From positions 62,001-126,000 of the forward strand of contig NZ_JARXYX010000008.1 of the NCBI RefSeq assembly GCF_029893585.1: a stretch of DNA of 64,000 nucleotides. The letters are read 5' to 3'. Shown here in pieces: positions 25,721 through 33,327 of this stretch; the stretch's first letter is position 1; every line of letters starts with the position of its first letter. The notes under the pieces were generated by a model that worked only from the letters and a program-made list of their open reading frames with translations, was not told the origin of the DNA and searched no databases. The position numbers and the translations under genes were made by a program. This DNA comes from Streptomyces sp. LBL (GTDB taxonomy: Bacteria; Actinomycetota; Actinomycetes; Streptomycetales; Streptomycetaceae).

Positions 25721-26142
25721 TGCTCCTCCTCCTTCCTGCGCGACGCCGTCGACTTACGGGCACGCGGCCGGGACTCGGACTGTCCCTCCTCGCGCGCCTC
25801 CTTGAAGGCGCCGGATATGGTCTCGGCGGCACCGGACAGCGCGCCCTTGGACTTGCCGCGCGCACCGGACTCGGTCATCTTGCCGACCAGGTCGGGCAGG
25901 CCCGGGTCCTTGCGCGGCCCGGACTCCAGGTCGAGCCGGTTGCACGCCTCGGCGAAGCGCAGATAGGTGTCGACGCTGGCCACGACGACCCGGACGTCGA
26001 TCTTCAGGATTTCGATGCCGACCAGGGAGACCCGTACGAACGCATCGATGACGAGACCCCTGTCGAGGACAAGTTCCAGAACGTCGTAGAGGCCACTGCT
26101 GCCGCCTCCGCCACCGCTCTGCTGGGCCGGGACAACGGTCAT
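25717..26142 (-). CDS. gvpA: Gas vesicle structural protein GvpA
   Basis: 141 residues. The shell-forming core, about 18-65 ([20 protein letters not shown], then [20 protein letters not shown]), has the amphipathic helix-strand-strand-helix pattern that assembles into the rib helix of the vesicle wall. The C-terminal half is a charged extension typical of Streptomyces GvpA and absent from the roughly 70-residue cyanobacterial form. Second gene of the operon. Confidence 0.95.
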   Translation of the reverse strand: MTVVPAQQSGGGGGSSGLYDVLELVLDRGLVIDAFVRVSLVGIEILKIDVRVVVASVDTYLRFAEACNRLDLESGPRKDPGLPDLVGKMTESGARGKSKGALSGAAETISGAFKEAREEGQSESRPRARKSTASRRKEEEQ

Positions 26143-26232
26143 GCCGACCGCGCCTCCTTCTCTGTGGGCTGGTTATGGATTTTCTGCGGGCTGGTTACAG
26201 GCTGTGAACGGGCGGGTGGGCGGGTGAGCGCC

Positions 26233-26652
26233 CTAACGGCCGCCGCCCGCCTGGTGTGCGTCGGACCGCCCGCGTTCGTAACGGCGGACCCGTCGGTAGC
26301 CGGTGAGCTGTCCGTCCGTGTCGAGTTCGACCTGGTAGCTCGCCATCAGGCTCATCGTGTCGGGCACACGGACCAGCTCGAGGACCTCGACCTCCAAGGC
26401 CCAGCCGTCCTCGGTCTGCTCGAAGGACGACACGTTCTCGACGGACATGCCGGTCAGCTCTGCGAGCTGGGCGCGCGCATGACGGAGCACTTCCATGGGC
26501 TTCGGCCGCCGACCGGCAGCCTCCCTGTGCTCGGGACGGCTTCCGGTGTCCGGTTCCGCGTCCCTCTCCGTGTCCCCTTCCGCGCCTCTTTCTCTCCCTT
26601 TGGATGAGCTTTGTGAATGCTGTGACTGCGATGTGTTTTTTGTGTTCGTCAT
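26233..26652 (-). CDS. gvpO: Gas vesicle protein GvpO
   Basis: 139 residues. ATG 26652 (MTNTKNTSQ) has AGAGG five bases upstream; GTG 26658 overlaps that site. The N-terminus is Ser/Gln/Arg-rich and disordered. The C-terminal domain (LRHARAQLAELTGMSVENVSSF to YERGR) matches GvpO, which in haloarchaea affects vesicle gene expression. First gene of the cluster in the order O-A-F-G-Y-Z-J-L-S-K. The operon promoter must lie at or within the LigD-type remnant upstream. Confidence 0.93.
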   Translation of the reverse strand: MTNTKNTSQSQHSQSSSKGRERGAEGDTERDAEPDTGSRPEHREAAGRRPKPMEVLRHARAQLAELTGMSVENVSSFEQTEDGWALEVEVLELVRVPDTMSLMASYQVELDTDGQLTGYRRVRRYERGRSDAHQAGGGR

Positions 26653-26993
26653 AGCCACCTCTTTCTCCGGGTGGCCGCTCCCCCGTTGGCCAAACCTTCA
26701 GGAGGACATCCCCACGGATTGGTGCGGGCCCGCTCCACGGCGTCGGCGATGGTCCACCGACGGGCGTCGAGGCCGGGGTCGTCCAAGGCGCGGACCTCGT
26801 CGAAGTCCTGGCGCCCGTTGACCGGCACCACCACGTGCAGACCACGCGAGCCGGTGGTCATCAACACCGACGGCGGTTTCAGCTCGCCCAGCAGCTCCCC
26901 CAGCAGCCGGGCCGCCTCCCGCACCGCCTCGAAGTCGTCCCGGGAGTCTCCCGCCGAGTCGAGGTCGAAGACCATCCGGTCGGGCCGGTCGAC
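26649..26993 (-). pseudogene. LigD-type polymerase/primase domain with an internal deletion
   Basis: The frame begins in the motif DRPDRMVFDLD, a catalytic Asp strand of NHEJ prim-pol domains, and continues through VLMTTGSRGLHVVVPVNG (the SGxGxH-type nucleotide motif) to DFDEVRA. It then jumps to LDDPGLDARRWTIADAVERA, which in intact proteins lies about 55-60 residues further on after the QTAVxPYxVR segment. The upstream part is also missing. So the N-terminus and the middle are lost, and the relic now occupies the gvp leader. Confidence 0.75.
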
Positions 26994-27048
26994 GCTTCCG
27001 GCGCGCCGGCCGCCGCGCCGTCGCCGCTCACCGCTCGCCGCTCACCGC

Positions 27049-28917
27049 TCACCGCACGATCGCCTCCTCCACCAGCAGCCGCCCGGCCGCCGCGATCGAC
27101 CCGGCGTCGATGCCCGCGGCCTGCAACTGCTCGTCCGGGGACGCCGAGCCCGGCATCGCGCGGACCGCGAGACGCACCAGGCGCGGTACGGACCGCCCGT
27201 CGACGAACGCGTCGAGGACGGCATCGCCGAGGCCGCCCTCCTCATGGTGGTCCTCCACCGTCAGCAGACAACCGGTCTCCTCAGCGGCCCGGCGCAGGGT
27301 GAGCGTGTCGACGGGCTTGACGGAGTACAGGTCGATCACCCGGGCCCGGATGCCCTCCCCGGCCAGCGCGTCGGCGGCGGCCAACGCCTCCGGCACGGTC
27401 ACACCGGCCGCGACGATCGTCATCCGGTCCTGCAGGGAGGAGCGCAGCACCTTGCTGCCGCCGATCGGGAACTCCTCGTCGGGACCGTAGATCACCGGGC
27501 TCTCGCCGCGTGAGGTACGCAGATAGCGGACGCCCTCCAGGTCGGCCATCTCCGCGACGAGGTGCGCGGTCTGGTTGGCGTCGCACGGGTACAGCACGGT
27601 CGAGCCGTGGATCGCCCGCATCATCGCCAGGTCCTCCAGACCCATCTGGCTGGGCCCGTCCTGCCCGATCGCCACACCCGCGTGCGAACCGACCAGGTTG
27701 ATGCCGGAGCCGCTGATCGACGCCATGCGGATGAAATCGTAGGCGCGGGTGAAGAAGGCCGCGAACGTGGAGGCATACGGCACCCAGCCGCGCGCGGCGA
27801 GTCCGACGGCGGTGGCGACCATCTGCTGCTCGGCGATGTAGCACTCGAAGTAGCGGTCGGGGTGCTCCTTGGCGAAGAACTCCGCACGTGTGGAGTCGCC
27901 GACCTCGCCGTCGAGGGCGACCACGTCCGCGCGTCCGCTGCCGAGCGCGGCGAGCGCCTGGCCGAAGGCATCGCGGGTGGCCACGCCCTTGTCGTCCCGG
28001 TCGGAACCGTCCTTCTCGAAGCGGGGCAGCTCCAGATGTCCGGCGGGTACGGAGTGCAGCATCCGGGCGGCGGGCGGCTCGTGGACCTCGACGCGGATGT
28101 TCCGATGGGCGCCGCCGAGTTCCTCGATCGCGTCGTCGGCGTTCTTCAGCGGCTTGCCGTGCAGGCCCTCACGGTCCTCGACGTCCGCCACTCCCTTGCC
28201 CTTGAGGGTGCGGGCGATGATCGCGGTCGGCTGGCCCTTGGTGGAGGCGGCCTCGCCGTACGCCCGGTCGACGGCGTCCACGTCGTGGCCGTCCACCTCA
28301 ACGGTGTGCCAGCCGAAGGCCTGGAAGCGGCGGGCGTAGGCGTCCAGGTCGTGGCCGTGCCGGGTCGGGCCGCGCTGGCCGAGCCGGTTCACGTCGACGA
28401 TCACGGTGAGGTTGTCGAGGTGCTCGTACCCGGCGTGTTCGGCGGCCTCCCACACCGAGCCCTCGGCCATCTCACTGTCACCACACAGCACCCACACCCG
28501 GTAACCGGTGCGGTCCAGTCGCTTCCCGGACAGCGCGATGCCGACACCGACGGGCAGCCCCTGCCCCAGCGAGCCGGTCGCCGTCTCGACCCACGGCAGC
28601 TGCCGGGGCGTGGGATGCCCTTCGAGCCGGCTGCCCAGCTTGCGGAAGGTGAGCAGTTCCTCGTCGTCGACGGCACCGGCCGCCTTGTAGGCGGCGTACA
28701 GCAGCGGCGAGGCGTGTCCCTTGGACAGCACGAAGCGGTCGTTGGCCGGATGGGCCGGGCGGTCGAAGTCGTAACGGAAGTGGTTGGCGAGGAGTACGGC
28801 CATCAGGTCCGCGGCAGACATCGACGAGGTCGGGTGCCCGGAGCCCGCGGCAGCCGCGGCACGTACGCTGTCGACGCGCAACTGCTGGGCCAGTTCGACG
28901 AGTTGGCCGGTGTTCAT
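27049..28917 (-). CDS. tkt: Transketolase
   Basis: 622 residues, the short form comparable in length to animal transketolases rather than the roughly 690-residue bacterial enzyme. ThDP motif GDSEMAEGSVWEAAEHAGY begins at residue 146 and continues to the DVNRLGQ element; the catalytic Glu lies in YIAEQQM (about 367). HASPLLYAA and the GSHAGVAIGQDGPSQ loop match the active site. It transfers two-carbon ketol units in the pentose phosphate pathway. AAGGAG precedes the ATG, which overlaps the stop of the truncated NDH-2 gene (ATGA). Confidence 0.92.
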   Translation of the reverse strand: MNTGQLVELAQQLRVDSVRAAAAAGSGHPTSSMSAADLMAVLLANHFRYDFDRPAHPANDRFVLSKGHASPLLYAAYKAAGAVDDEELLTFRKLGSRLEGHPTPRQLPWVETATGSLGQGLPVGVGIALSGKRLDRTGYRVWVLCGDSEMAEGSVWEAAEHAGYEHLDNLTVIVDVNRLGQRGPTRHGHDLDAYARRFQAFGWHTVEVDGHDVDAVDRAYGEAASTKGQPTAIIARTLKGKGVADVEDREGLHGKPLKNADDAIEELGGAHRNIRVEVHEPPAARMLHSVPAGHLELPRFEKDGSDRDDKGVATRDAFGQALAALGSGRADVVALDGEVGDSTRAEFFAKEHPDRYFECYIAEQQMVATAVGLAARGWVPYASTFAAFFTRAYDFIRMASISGSGINLVGSHAGVAIGQDGPSQMGLEDLAMMRAIHGSTVLYPCDANQTAHLVAEMADLEGVRYLRTSRGESPVIYGPDEEFPIGGSKVLRSSLQDRMTIVAAGVTVPEALAAADALAGEGIRARVIDLYSVKPVDTLTLRRAAEETGCLLTVEDHHEEGGLGDAVLDAFVDGRSVPRLVRLAVRAMPGSASPDEQLQAAGIDAGSIAAAGRLLVEEAIVR

Positions 28918-29276
28918 GAGTCTCCTTCAACGGGGGTTCGGTCGGTGCGCGGGACCGGGCCGGGGGCCTTGTGGGGCCCGTCGGCGGGCGGGTCTCCGGC
29001 GGGCGGGTCTCCGGCGGGCGGGTCTCCGGCGGGTTCGCCGCAGGCCTCGCCGAGCACCAGGCGGACGTGCGGCAGCGTGCCCGACAGGGAGACGGTGACC
29101 CGGCGCGGCTCCAGGATCCCGGCCGCGACCTGGGGCAGCAGGGGCAGGTACAGGAAGTAGTCGGTCGGGTTCAACAGGGTGATGTCGGCCTTGCCGCGGG
29201 ACATCCGGGACAGTTCTCGGGCCGTCCGGTATCCGGCGAAGCCGGCACCGACGAGCACAATGCGGGGTCGACTCAC
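28914..29276 (-). pseudogene. Truncated type-II NADH dehydrogenase (NDH-2) N-terminus
   Basis: 120 residues from GTG 29276 with GGAGG upstream. The FAD-binding Rossmann motif VLVGAGFAGYRTARELSR, then NPTDYFLYLPLLPQVAAGILEPRRV, are the first 80 or so residues of NDH-2-type flavoproteins. After LVLGEA the homology stops and the frame continues through GDPPA repeats and Pro-rich residues to a stop overlapping tkt. Substrate and NADH domains are absent, so it cannot be a working dehydrogenase, but the ribosome binding site and coupling to tkt survive. Confidence 0.8.
28983..29030. repeat. 15-bp tandem repeat, three copies
   Basis: The unit GGCGGGCGGGTCTCC is repeated without mismatch and encodes GDPPA on the minus strand. 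It lies where NDH-2 homology ends, between that point and the stop codon. Confidence 0.85.
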
Positions 29277-29436
29277 GGTTCGCCTCCGGAGCTGTCGCGT
29301 GCCTCGGCAGCCTTCCGCGTCCCCCTGGTCAGGGCAGCCAAACGTGCGCCCGGTCGCCGCGCCCGCCCGGTTTCCGCCACGACCGCCGGGTACTCGGCAG
29401 GCGAACCACCGTCCCCCCTGTGGAGGGACACCCCCC

Positions 29437-29553
29437 ATGCCCGAGTACGGCTACTTCCTCTCGTGCGAGCAGTACGGTCCCGCGGAGCTCGTCGAGCAGG
29501 CGCGGATGGCCGAGCAGGCCGGGTTCCAGGCACTGTGGATCTCCGACCACTAT
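29437..29553 (+). pseudogene. LLM-class F420-dependent oxidoreductase, N-terminal piece
   Basis: ATG 29437 after GGAGGG; reads MPEYGYFLSCEQYGPAELVE, then MAEQAGFQALWISDHY. This is the first strand-helix unit of luciferase-like F420 enzymes. At residue 39 the homology stops, where HPW should follow; the next part of the same gene lies on the opposite strand (29556-29747). Confidence 0.8.
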
Positions 29554-29555
29554 CT

Positions 29556-29747
29556 GCCGACGCCGAGCCGGAAGCGCCCGTTCGTCATCACCGTGCTGGT
29601 CTCCGCTACCTGCGCCACCACCGCCGGATGGATCCGTACGGTCGGGCAGGTCACCGCCGTCTCGATCGGCAGGGACACCGCCTCGGACAGAGCGCCGATC
29701 ACCGACCAGACGAACGGGCTCTGGCCCTGTTCGTCGTTCCACGGGTG
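29556..29747 (-). pseudogene. Inverted internal segment of the same LLM oxidoreductase gene
   Basis: Read on the minus strand this gives HPWNDEQGQSPFVWSVIGAL, then VSLPIETAVTCPTVRIHPAVVAQ, then NGRFRLGVG. That is the direct continuation of the N-terminal piece ending DHY at 29553. About 192 bp are inverted relative to the gene start. The expected continuation after GVG (TGEAL) is not found. Confidence 0.8.
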
Positions 29748-29757
29748 GACCGGGTGG

Positions 29758-30165
29758 CTCACCGCCCTCACGGACCATCTGACCGAGCACGGCCTGGTGC
29801 TGGAGACGCTCGCCGGGCCACTACCATGTCCTCGGTGACCAGGGTCTGCACCTGCTCGAAGTGCCTGGGGGAACCCGGCATCTACGACCCCACCGGCCCC
29901 GGCAAGCTGCTGTTCGGCTTCTTCGCAGCGATGGCAGAAACGGAGCGAGAACATCCGCGAATCCACGCTGGAGGGGCTGGAGACCGCGGCCCGCAAGGGC
30001 AAGTACGGCGGCCGGCCCCCGGTGATCACCGAAGACATGCTGCACACCCTGCTGCGGCGCAAGGCGCTCGGCGAGTCCGTCGAGCAGATCCAGCCCACCC
30101 TGATCATCCCCACCGGCAAGCGCGAGGGACAGAACCCGTCCCTCGCCGGCATCTACCCCTGGGCG
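29758..30165 (+). pseudogene. Decayed serine recombinase (resolvase/invertase family)
   Basis: Pieces in two frames: LTDHLTEHGLVLETLAGP; after a disrupted stretch GIYDPTGPGKLLFGFFAAMA and ETERE; then, one base out of frame from about 29950, a segment reading IRESTLEGLETAARKGKYGG followed by RPPVITEDMLHTLLRRKAL and IIPTGKREGQNPSLAGIY. This is the end of the catalytic domain plus the C-terminal DNA-binding segment of small serine recombinases. The N-terminus with the catalytic serine is missing. The remnant abuts the inverted LLM segment and ends inside the 3' end of the SDR gene. Confidence 0.75.
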
Positions 30166-30884
30166 GTGGGGCGAACGACGATGTCACCTACATCGACCCC
30201 GTCCGGCTGCTCGATGGCGAAGGCGATGGCGCGGGCCACCGCGTCCGGCGAAAGACCGATCTCCATCAGCTTGTCGATCTGGTCCTTCACAGCCGGATCC
30301 ATGCGCTCTGCGAAATCCGTGCGGACGGCGCCGGGTGAGACGACGGTCACGCGGAGGCTGTCGCCGGCCTCCTGGCGTAGGCCCTCGGAGATGGTGCGCA
30401 CGGCGTTCTTCGTGCCGGCGTACACCGACTGGAGCGGCACGATGCGCAGTCCGGCGGTGGACACGGTGTTGACGAAGTGCCCGAAGCCTTGCTCCCGGAA
30501 GACGGGAAGGGCCGCGGCGATCCCGTACAGGACCCCTTTGAGGTTGACGTCGATCATCTCCTCCCAGTCCTCGACGCGCAGGTCGTCGAGACGGGAGATC
30601 AATCCGATCCCGGCATTGCCGACGAGGACGTCGAGCTTGCCGTACCGATCGCGGGCCAGCTTGACGAGGCCGGACATGTCCTCTCGGCGTGTCACGTCCG
30701 TGCGGACCCAGGCGGCATCACCGCCGGCCGTTTCGATGCGGGCGGCCAGAGCCTCGAGGCGCTCCGGACGGCGTGCCCCGAGGACGATCTTCGCGCCGCG
30801 CTCGGCGAGCAGAAGCGCGGTCGCCTCGCCGATTCCGCTGCCGGCGCCCGTGATCGCCACGACCTTGCCTTCGATTCCCGACAT
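30153..30884 (-). CDS. Short-chain dehydrogenase/reductase
   Basis: 243 residues from MSGIEGKVVAITGAGSGIG (ATG 30884, GGAAGG upstream). Classical SDR: TGxxxGIG cofactor loop (about 11-18), GARRPE after beta-2 (NADP-type Arg), NAG motif (about 87) and catalytic Tyr/Lys in YAGTKNA, with Ser in NTVSTAG. Divergent from a TetR gene across two matching operators, so probably repressed by it. Substrate unknown; genes of this pattern often handle small carbonyls or xenobiotics. Confidence 0.9.
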   Translation of the reverse strand: MSGIEGKVVAITGAGSGIGEATALLLAERGAKIVLGARRPERLEALAARIETAGGDAAWVRTDVTRREDMSGLVKLARDRYGKLDVLVGNAGIGLISRLDDLRVEDWEEMIDVNLKGVLYGIAAALPVFREQGFGHFVNTVSTAGLRIVPLQSVYAGTKNAVRTISEGLRQEAGDSLRVTVVSPGAVRTDFAERMDPAVKDQIDKLMEIGLSPDAVARAIAFAIEQPDGVDVGDIVVRPTAQG

Positions 30885-30935
30885 GATGGGCGTCCTTCCG
30901 GAAGAGGAATGAGGGCGGGCCATGCCCTACAGTGA

Positions 30936-30955
30936 AAGTGGAGGCCCCGCCACTT
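30936..30955. promoter_or_regulatory. Operator 1, 20-bp palindrome
   Basis: AAGTGG-N8-CCACTT, in the divergent SDR/TetR intergenic region; identical arms to operator 2, with centres 30 bp apart. Confidence 0.75.
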
Positions 30956-30965
30956 CATCCACACT

Positions 30966-30985
30966 AAGTGGCGCCGCCTCCACTT
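30966..30985. promoter_or_regulatory. Operator 2, 20-bp palindrome
   Basis: AAGTGG-N8-CCACTT, the same arms and spacing as operator 1; lies 29 bases before the TetR start codon. Confidence 0.75.
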
Positions 30986-31014
30986 GGCAAATGGTGATGA
31001 GGAGAGAGCCACAG

Positions 31015-31605
31015 ATGGCCCGAGATGCAGGACGCCCGCTGCGGGCCGACGCACAGCGCAACCGGGACAAGATCCTGGCCGCCGCGGTGCGCGTGTTCAC
31101 CGAGGTGGGACTCGACGCGCACTTCGAGCGCATTGCCAGGGAAGCGGGCGTGGGAACCGGCACCCTCTACCGCAACTTCCCGACCCGAGAGGCCCTGATC
31201 GAGGCGGCGTACCGCAACGAAGTGGCCCGGCTGTGCGACGCCGTCCCCGGCCTCCTTGCGGCGATGTCGCCGCCTGAGGCCCTGCGAGCCTGGACTCGCC
31301 GCTTCATCGACTACGCCACCGCCAAACTCGGCATGGCCGACGCCCTGCGAGCCGTCGTCAATTCGGGAACCAACCCCTACGCCGACAGTCACGAGATGAT
31401 CCAGGCCGCCCTCTCTTCCCTCATGGACGCCAATACCGCTGCCGGAACGATCCGGTCCGACATCAGCCCGACCGACATGTTCGCCGCCCTCGCCGGCATC
31501 GCCCTCACCTCGGCCAAGCCCGAGCAGCGAGAGCAGGCCGAACGCCTCCTCGACCTCACCCTGGACGGACTGAAACCCGCGCCGCCGCGGCTCCCCGAAG
31601 ACTGA
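31015..31605 (+). CDS. TetR-family transcriptional regulator
   Basis: 196 residues from MARDAGRPLRADAQRNRDKIL (ATG 31015, GGAGAG upstream). The helix-turn-helix lies about residues 32-53 (FERIAREAGVGTGTLYRNFP), preceded by the conserved ILAAAVRVFTEVG helix. The C-terminal ligand domain is of the SBT-type seen in small TetR proteins next to SDR genes. It is expected to bind the twin AAGTGG-N8-CCACTT sites and repress both itself and the SDR until an inducer binds. Confidence 0.9.
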   Translation: MARDAGRPLRADAQRNRDKILAAAVRVFTEVGLDAHFERIAREAGVGTGTLYRNFPTREALIEAAYRNEVARLCDAVPGLLAAMSPPEALRAWTRRFIDYATAKLGMADALRAVVNSGTNPYADSHEMIQAALSSLMDANTAAGTIRSDISPTDMFAALAGIALTSAKPEQREQAERLLDLTLDGLKPAPPRLPED

Positions 31606-31614
31606 CGGCACGAT

Positions 31615-31755
31615 CCGGCCGTTGCCGGCGCGGCCGGTCTTCGTGGCGGTCCGGTTGTCGATCGGCAGAGGGGGGTTCGCCGTGTCGGGCCACCGGCTAT
31701 GTCGGTGCTCCAGCCGGTCCGGCAGCAGCTTCAGCGTGAGGTCGTCGAGCGGGCG
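31615..31755 (-). pseudogene. Fragment of a site-specific integrase
   Basis: Frame reads RPLDDLTLKLLPDRLEHRHS, then RWPDTANPPLPIDNRTATKTG. I recognise this as an internal piece of actinobacterial tyrosine-recombinase-like proteins (the RWPHTxNPHLxIxxRTA motif). Neither the catalytic end nor a start is present. Confidence 0.6.
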
Positions 31756-31802
31756 TCCTCGTCCGGCGATGGTCGGCCGGCGGGTGCCGATGTCGACATC
31801 GT

Positions 31803-31881
31803 CGAGCATGCCGGTCAGCTCGGCGACCTCGGCTGAGCCGCGCAGGGATCCGTCCTGTTCCACGGCCGGGTGCCAGATTCG
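31803..31881 (-). mobile_element. Fragment of an IS1380-type transposase
   Basis: About 26 codons: RIWHPAVEQDGSLRGSAEVA then ELTGML, a segment typical of IS1380-family DDE transposases (GAEVAELTGM motif). Too short to retain inverted repeats. Confidence 0.5.
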
Positions 31882-31899
31882 GCTGGGCAGGGCAGCATC

Positions 31900-32121
31900 A
31901 CCCACGTGGTGACCGTCGGCATGCTGGCCAACACCTGCATCGAGTCGACCAGCCGCTACGCCATGGAGCTGGGCTACCACGTGACCCTGGTACGCGGAGC
32001 GACCGCCGCGTGGACCCGGGAGATGCTGCACGCGGCCCACGACCTGAACGGCCCCTCCTACGCCCACGCCATCCTGAGCGCCGACGAGATCGTCACCGCG
32101 TTCAAGGGGGCACACGTCTGA
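31900..32121 (+). pseudogene. C-terminal part of an isochorismatase-family hydrolase
   Basis: Reads THVVTVGMLANTCIESTSRY, then AMELGYHVTLVRGATAAW, to SYAHAILSADEIV. It contains the catalytic-cysteine loop (NTCIES) and C-terminal helices of cysteine-hydrolase (isochorismatase-like) proteins. The N-terminal half with the catalytic Asp and Lys is gone; upstream lie transposase and integrase fragments, so an insertion probably removed it. Confidence 0.75.
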
Positions 32122-32301
32122 GGCACCGCAGAACCGCTCCTCGGGGCAACCCCAACCCGATAGCCGCACGTCGAAGGTGCCCTCCGGCTGGACCGACAGA
32201 GCCCCTCAGCAATTTCATCGTCCCAGGCCAGGAAGGCACTTTCGTCCGTCCGCCCCAGAGTCAGCCATCCCCGAAGGAAGCGGGGAAGCTAGGCTCGCCG
32301 C

Positions 32302-32652
32302 ATGGATATTCTGGGAGCCACGCTGCGCGTCTGCGTCGACGACCTGGAGACTGCGGTCCCCTTCTACGAGCGCCTCGCGGGCGGTCCGGCCCTCCGCTTC
32401 GAGCGCGGGGGTGTCCAGGTCGCCGCGGTCGGCTGCTTCCTGCTGATGAGCGGGCCCGAGGCCGAGCTGGAGGTGCTGCGGAAGGTCGCCGCGACGATCG
32501 CCGTCAAGGACGTCGACGAAGCCAACCGGGTCCTGACGGAACTGGGCGCCCGCGTCATCGCGGGCCCGGTCGCCACCCCGGCGGGCCGCAACCTGATCGC
32601 GATGCATCCGGACGGGGCGATCTACGAGTACGTGGACCGGGGCGGCGTGTGA
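32302..32652 (+). CDS. VOC-family (glyoxalase/bleomycin-resistance fold) protein
   Basis: 116 residues: MDILGATLRVCVDDLETAVPFY is the first beta-alpha-beta unit; the repeat and metal-edge residues continue to MHPDGAIYEYVD, with the C-terminal metal-ligand-type Glu. The ATG has no ribosome binding site but a TAGGCT hexamer six bases upstream, so a leaderless message is likely. Substrate unknown. Confidence 0.85.
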   Translation: MDILGATLRVCVDDLETAVPFYERLAGGPALRFERGGVQVAAVGCFLLMSGPEAELEVLRKVAATIAVKDVDEANRVLTELGARVIAGPVATPAGRNLIAMHPDGAIYEYVDRGGV

Positions 32653-32706
32653 CGGACGGGAAGGCTTGGCTCGACCGTGCACCGCGCGCTTCCGCCTCGC
32701 CGAGGA

Positions 32707-33285
32707 TCAGCCGGAAGCCCGCATCCCGGCGGTGACGGCCCAACGCTCGTGGTCCCGCCAGGCCCCGTCGACGAAGATCATGTCCGGCGAGAAGCCCTCC
32801 AGCCGGAACCCGCAGGAGCGGGCGAGCGCGATGGAGGCGGCGTTGCCGGGCTGCACGTTGATCTCCAGCCGGTGCAGCCGCATCGGCCCGAACGCGTACC
32901 CGATCACCAGGTCGAGCCCTTCACGCATGAGTCCGCGTCCGGCGGCGTGTGCGAAGGCGCCGTAGCCCAGGGCCCCGTTCTGGAAGCCGCCCTGGACGAT
33001 GTTGTTGATGTTGATGAACCCGGCGACGGCCCCGGCGGCGACCCCGTCCTCACCGCTCTCCGGGGCCTTCTCGCACACCAGGAAGCCCGCCTTGGCAGGG
33101 TCCTCGATCAGCCGCCCCGCGTACGCGGTGTACGCGGGCGAGCTGGTCGGCGGAAACAGCCACGGCTGGTGCAGTTCCTGACTCTCCCGGGCCCGGGCGG
33201 TGAACTCGGCACCGTCCTCGTAGGTGAAGTGCCGGATGCCCACGCGAGGGCCTTCGGCGAGGTAGCGGGAAGCGTGGTGAGGCAC
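32707..33285 (-). CDS. GNAT acetyltransferase, RimJ/RimL type
   Basis: 192 residues from GTG 33285 (weak ribosome binding site). The acetyl-CoA binding region follows GYGAFAHAAGRGLMREGL, and the family motif LHRLEINVQPGNAASIALARSCGF is complete. RimJ/L-type enzymes acetylate N-terminal or other amines of proteins or small molecules. It lies downstream of the ldcA-like gene and the 38-bp array. Confidence 0.85.
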   Translation of the reverse strand: MPHHASRYLAEGPRVGIRHFTYEDGAEFTARARESQELHQPWLFPPTSSPAYTAYAGRLIEDPAKAGFLVCEKAPESGEDGVAAGAVAGFININNIVQGGFQNGALGYGAFAHAAGRGLMREGLDLVIGYAFGPMRLHRLEINVQPGNAASIALARSCGFRLEGFSPDMIFVDGAWRDHERWAVTAGMRASG

Positions 33286-33327
33286 CCCGCCACCCTACGG
33301 CCCGGTCGCCCGCCACGGGTACCGGCG

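Noticed and set aside
26030..26242. tRNA or small RNA gene in the gvpO-gvpA gap
   Set aside because: No cloverleaf or conserved T-loop; only a short repeated GGGCTGGTTA motif. I found no tRNA or rRNA gene anywhere in the window.
29550..30152. A 200-codon minus-strand gene
   Set aside because: Only the last 64 codons are homologous (the inverted LLM segment); the rest is antisense to the recombinase remnant.
30964..32169. A 401-codon minus-strand gene
   Set aside because: Most of it is antisense to the TetR gene and the isochorismatase remnant; only two short inner segments resemble integrase and transposase and these are reported as fragments.
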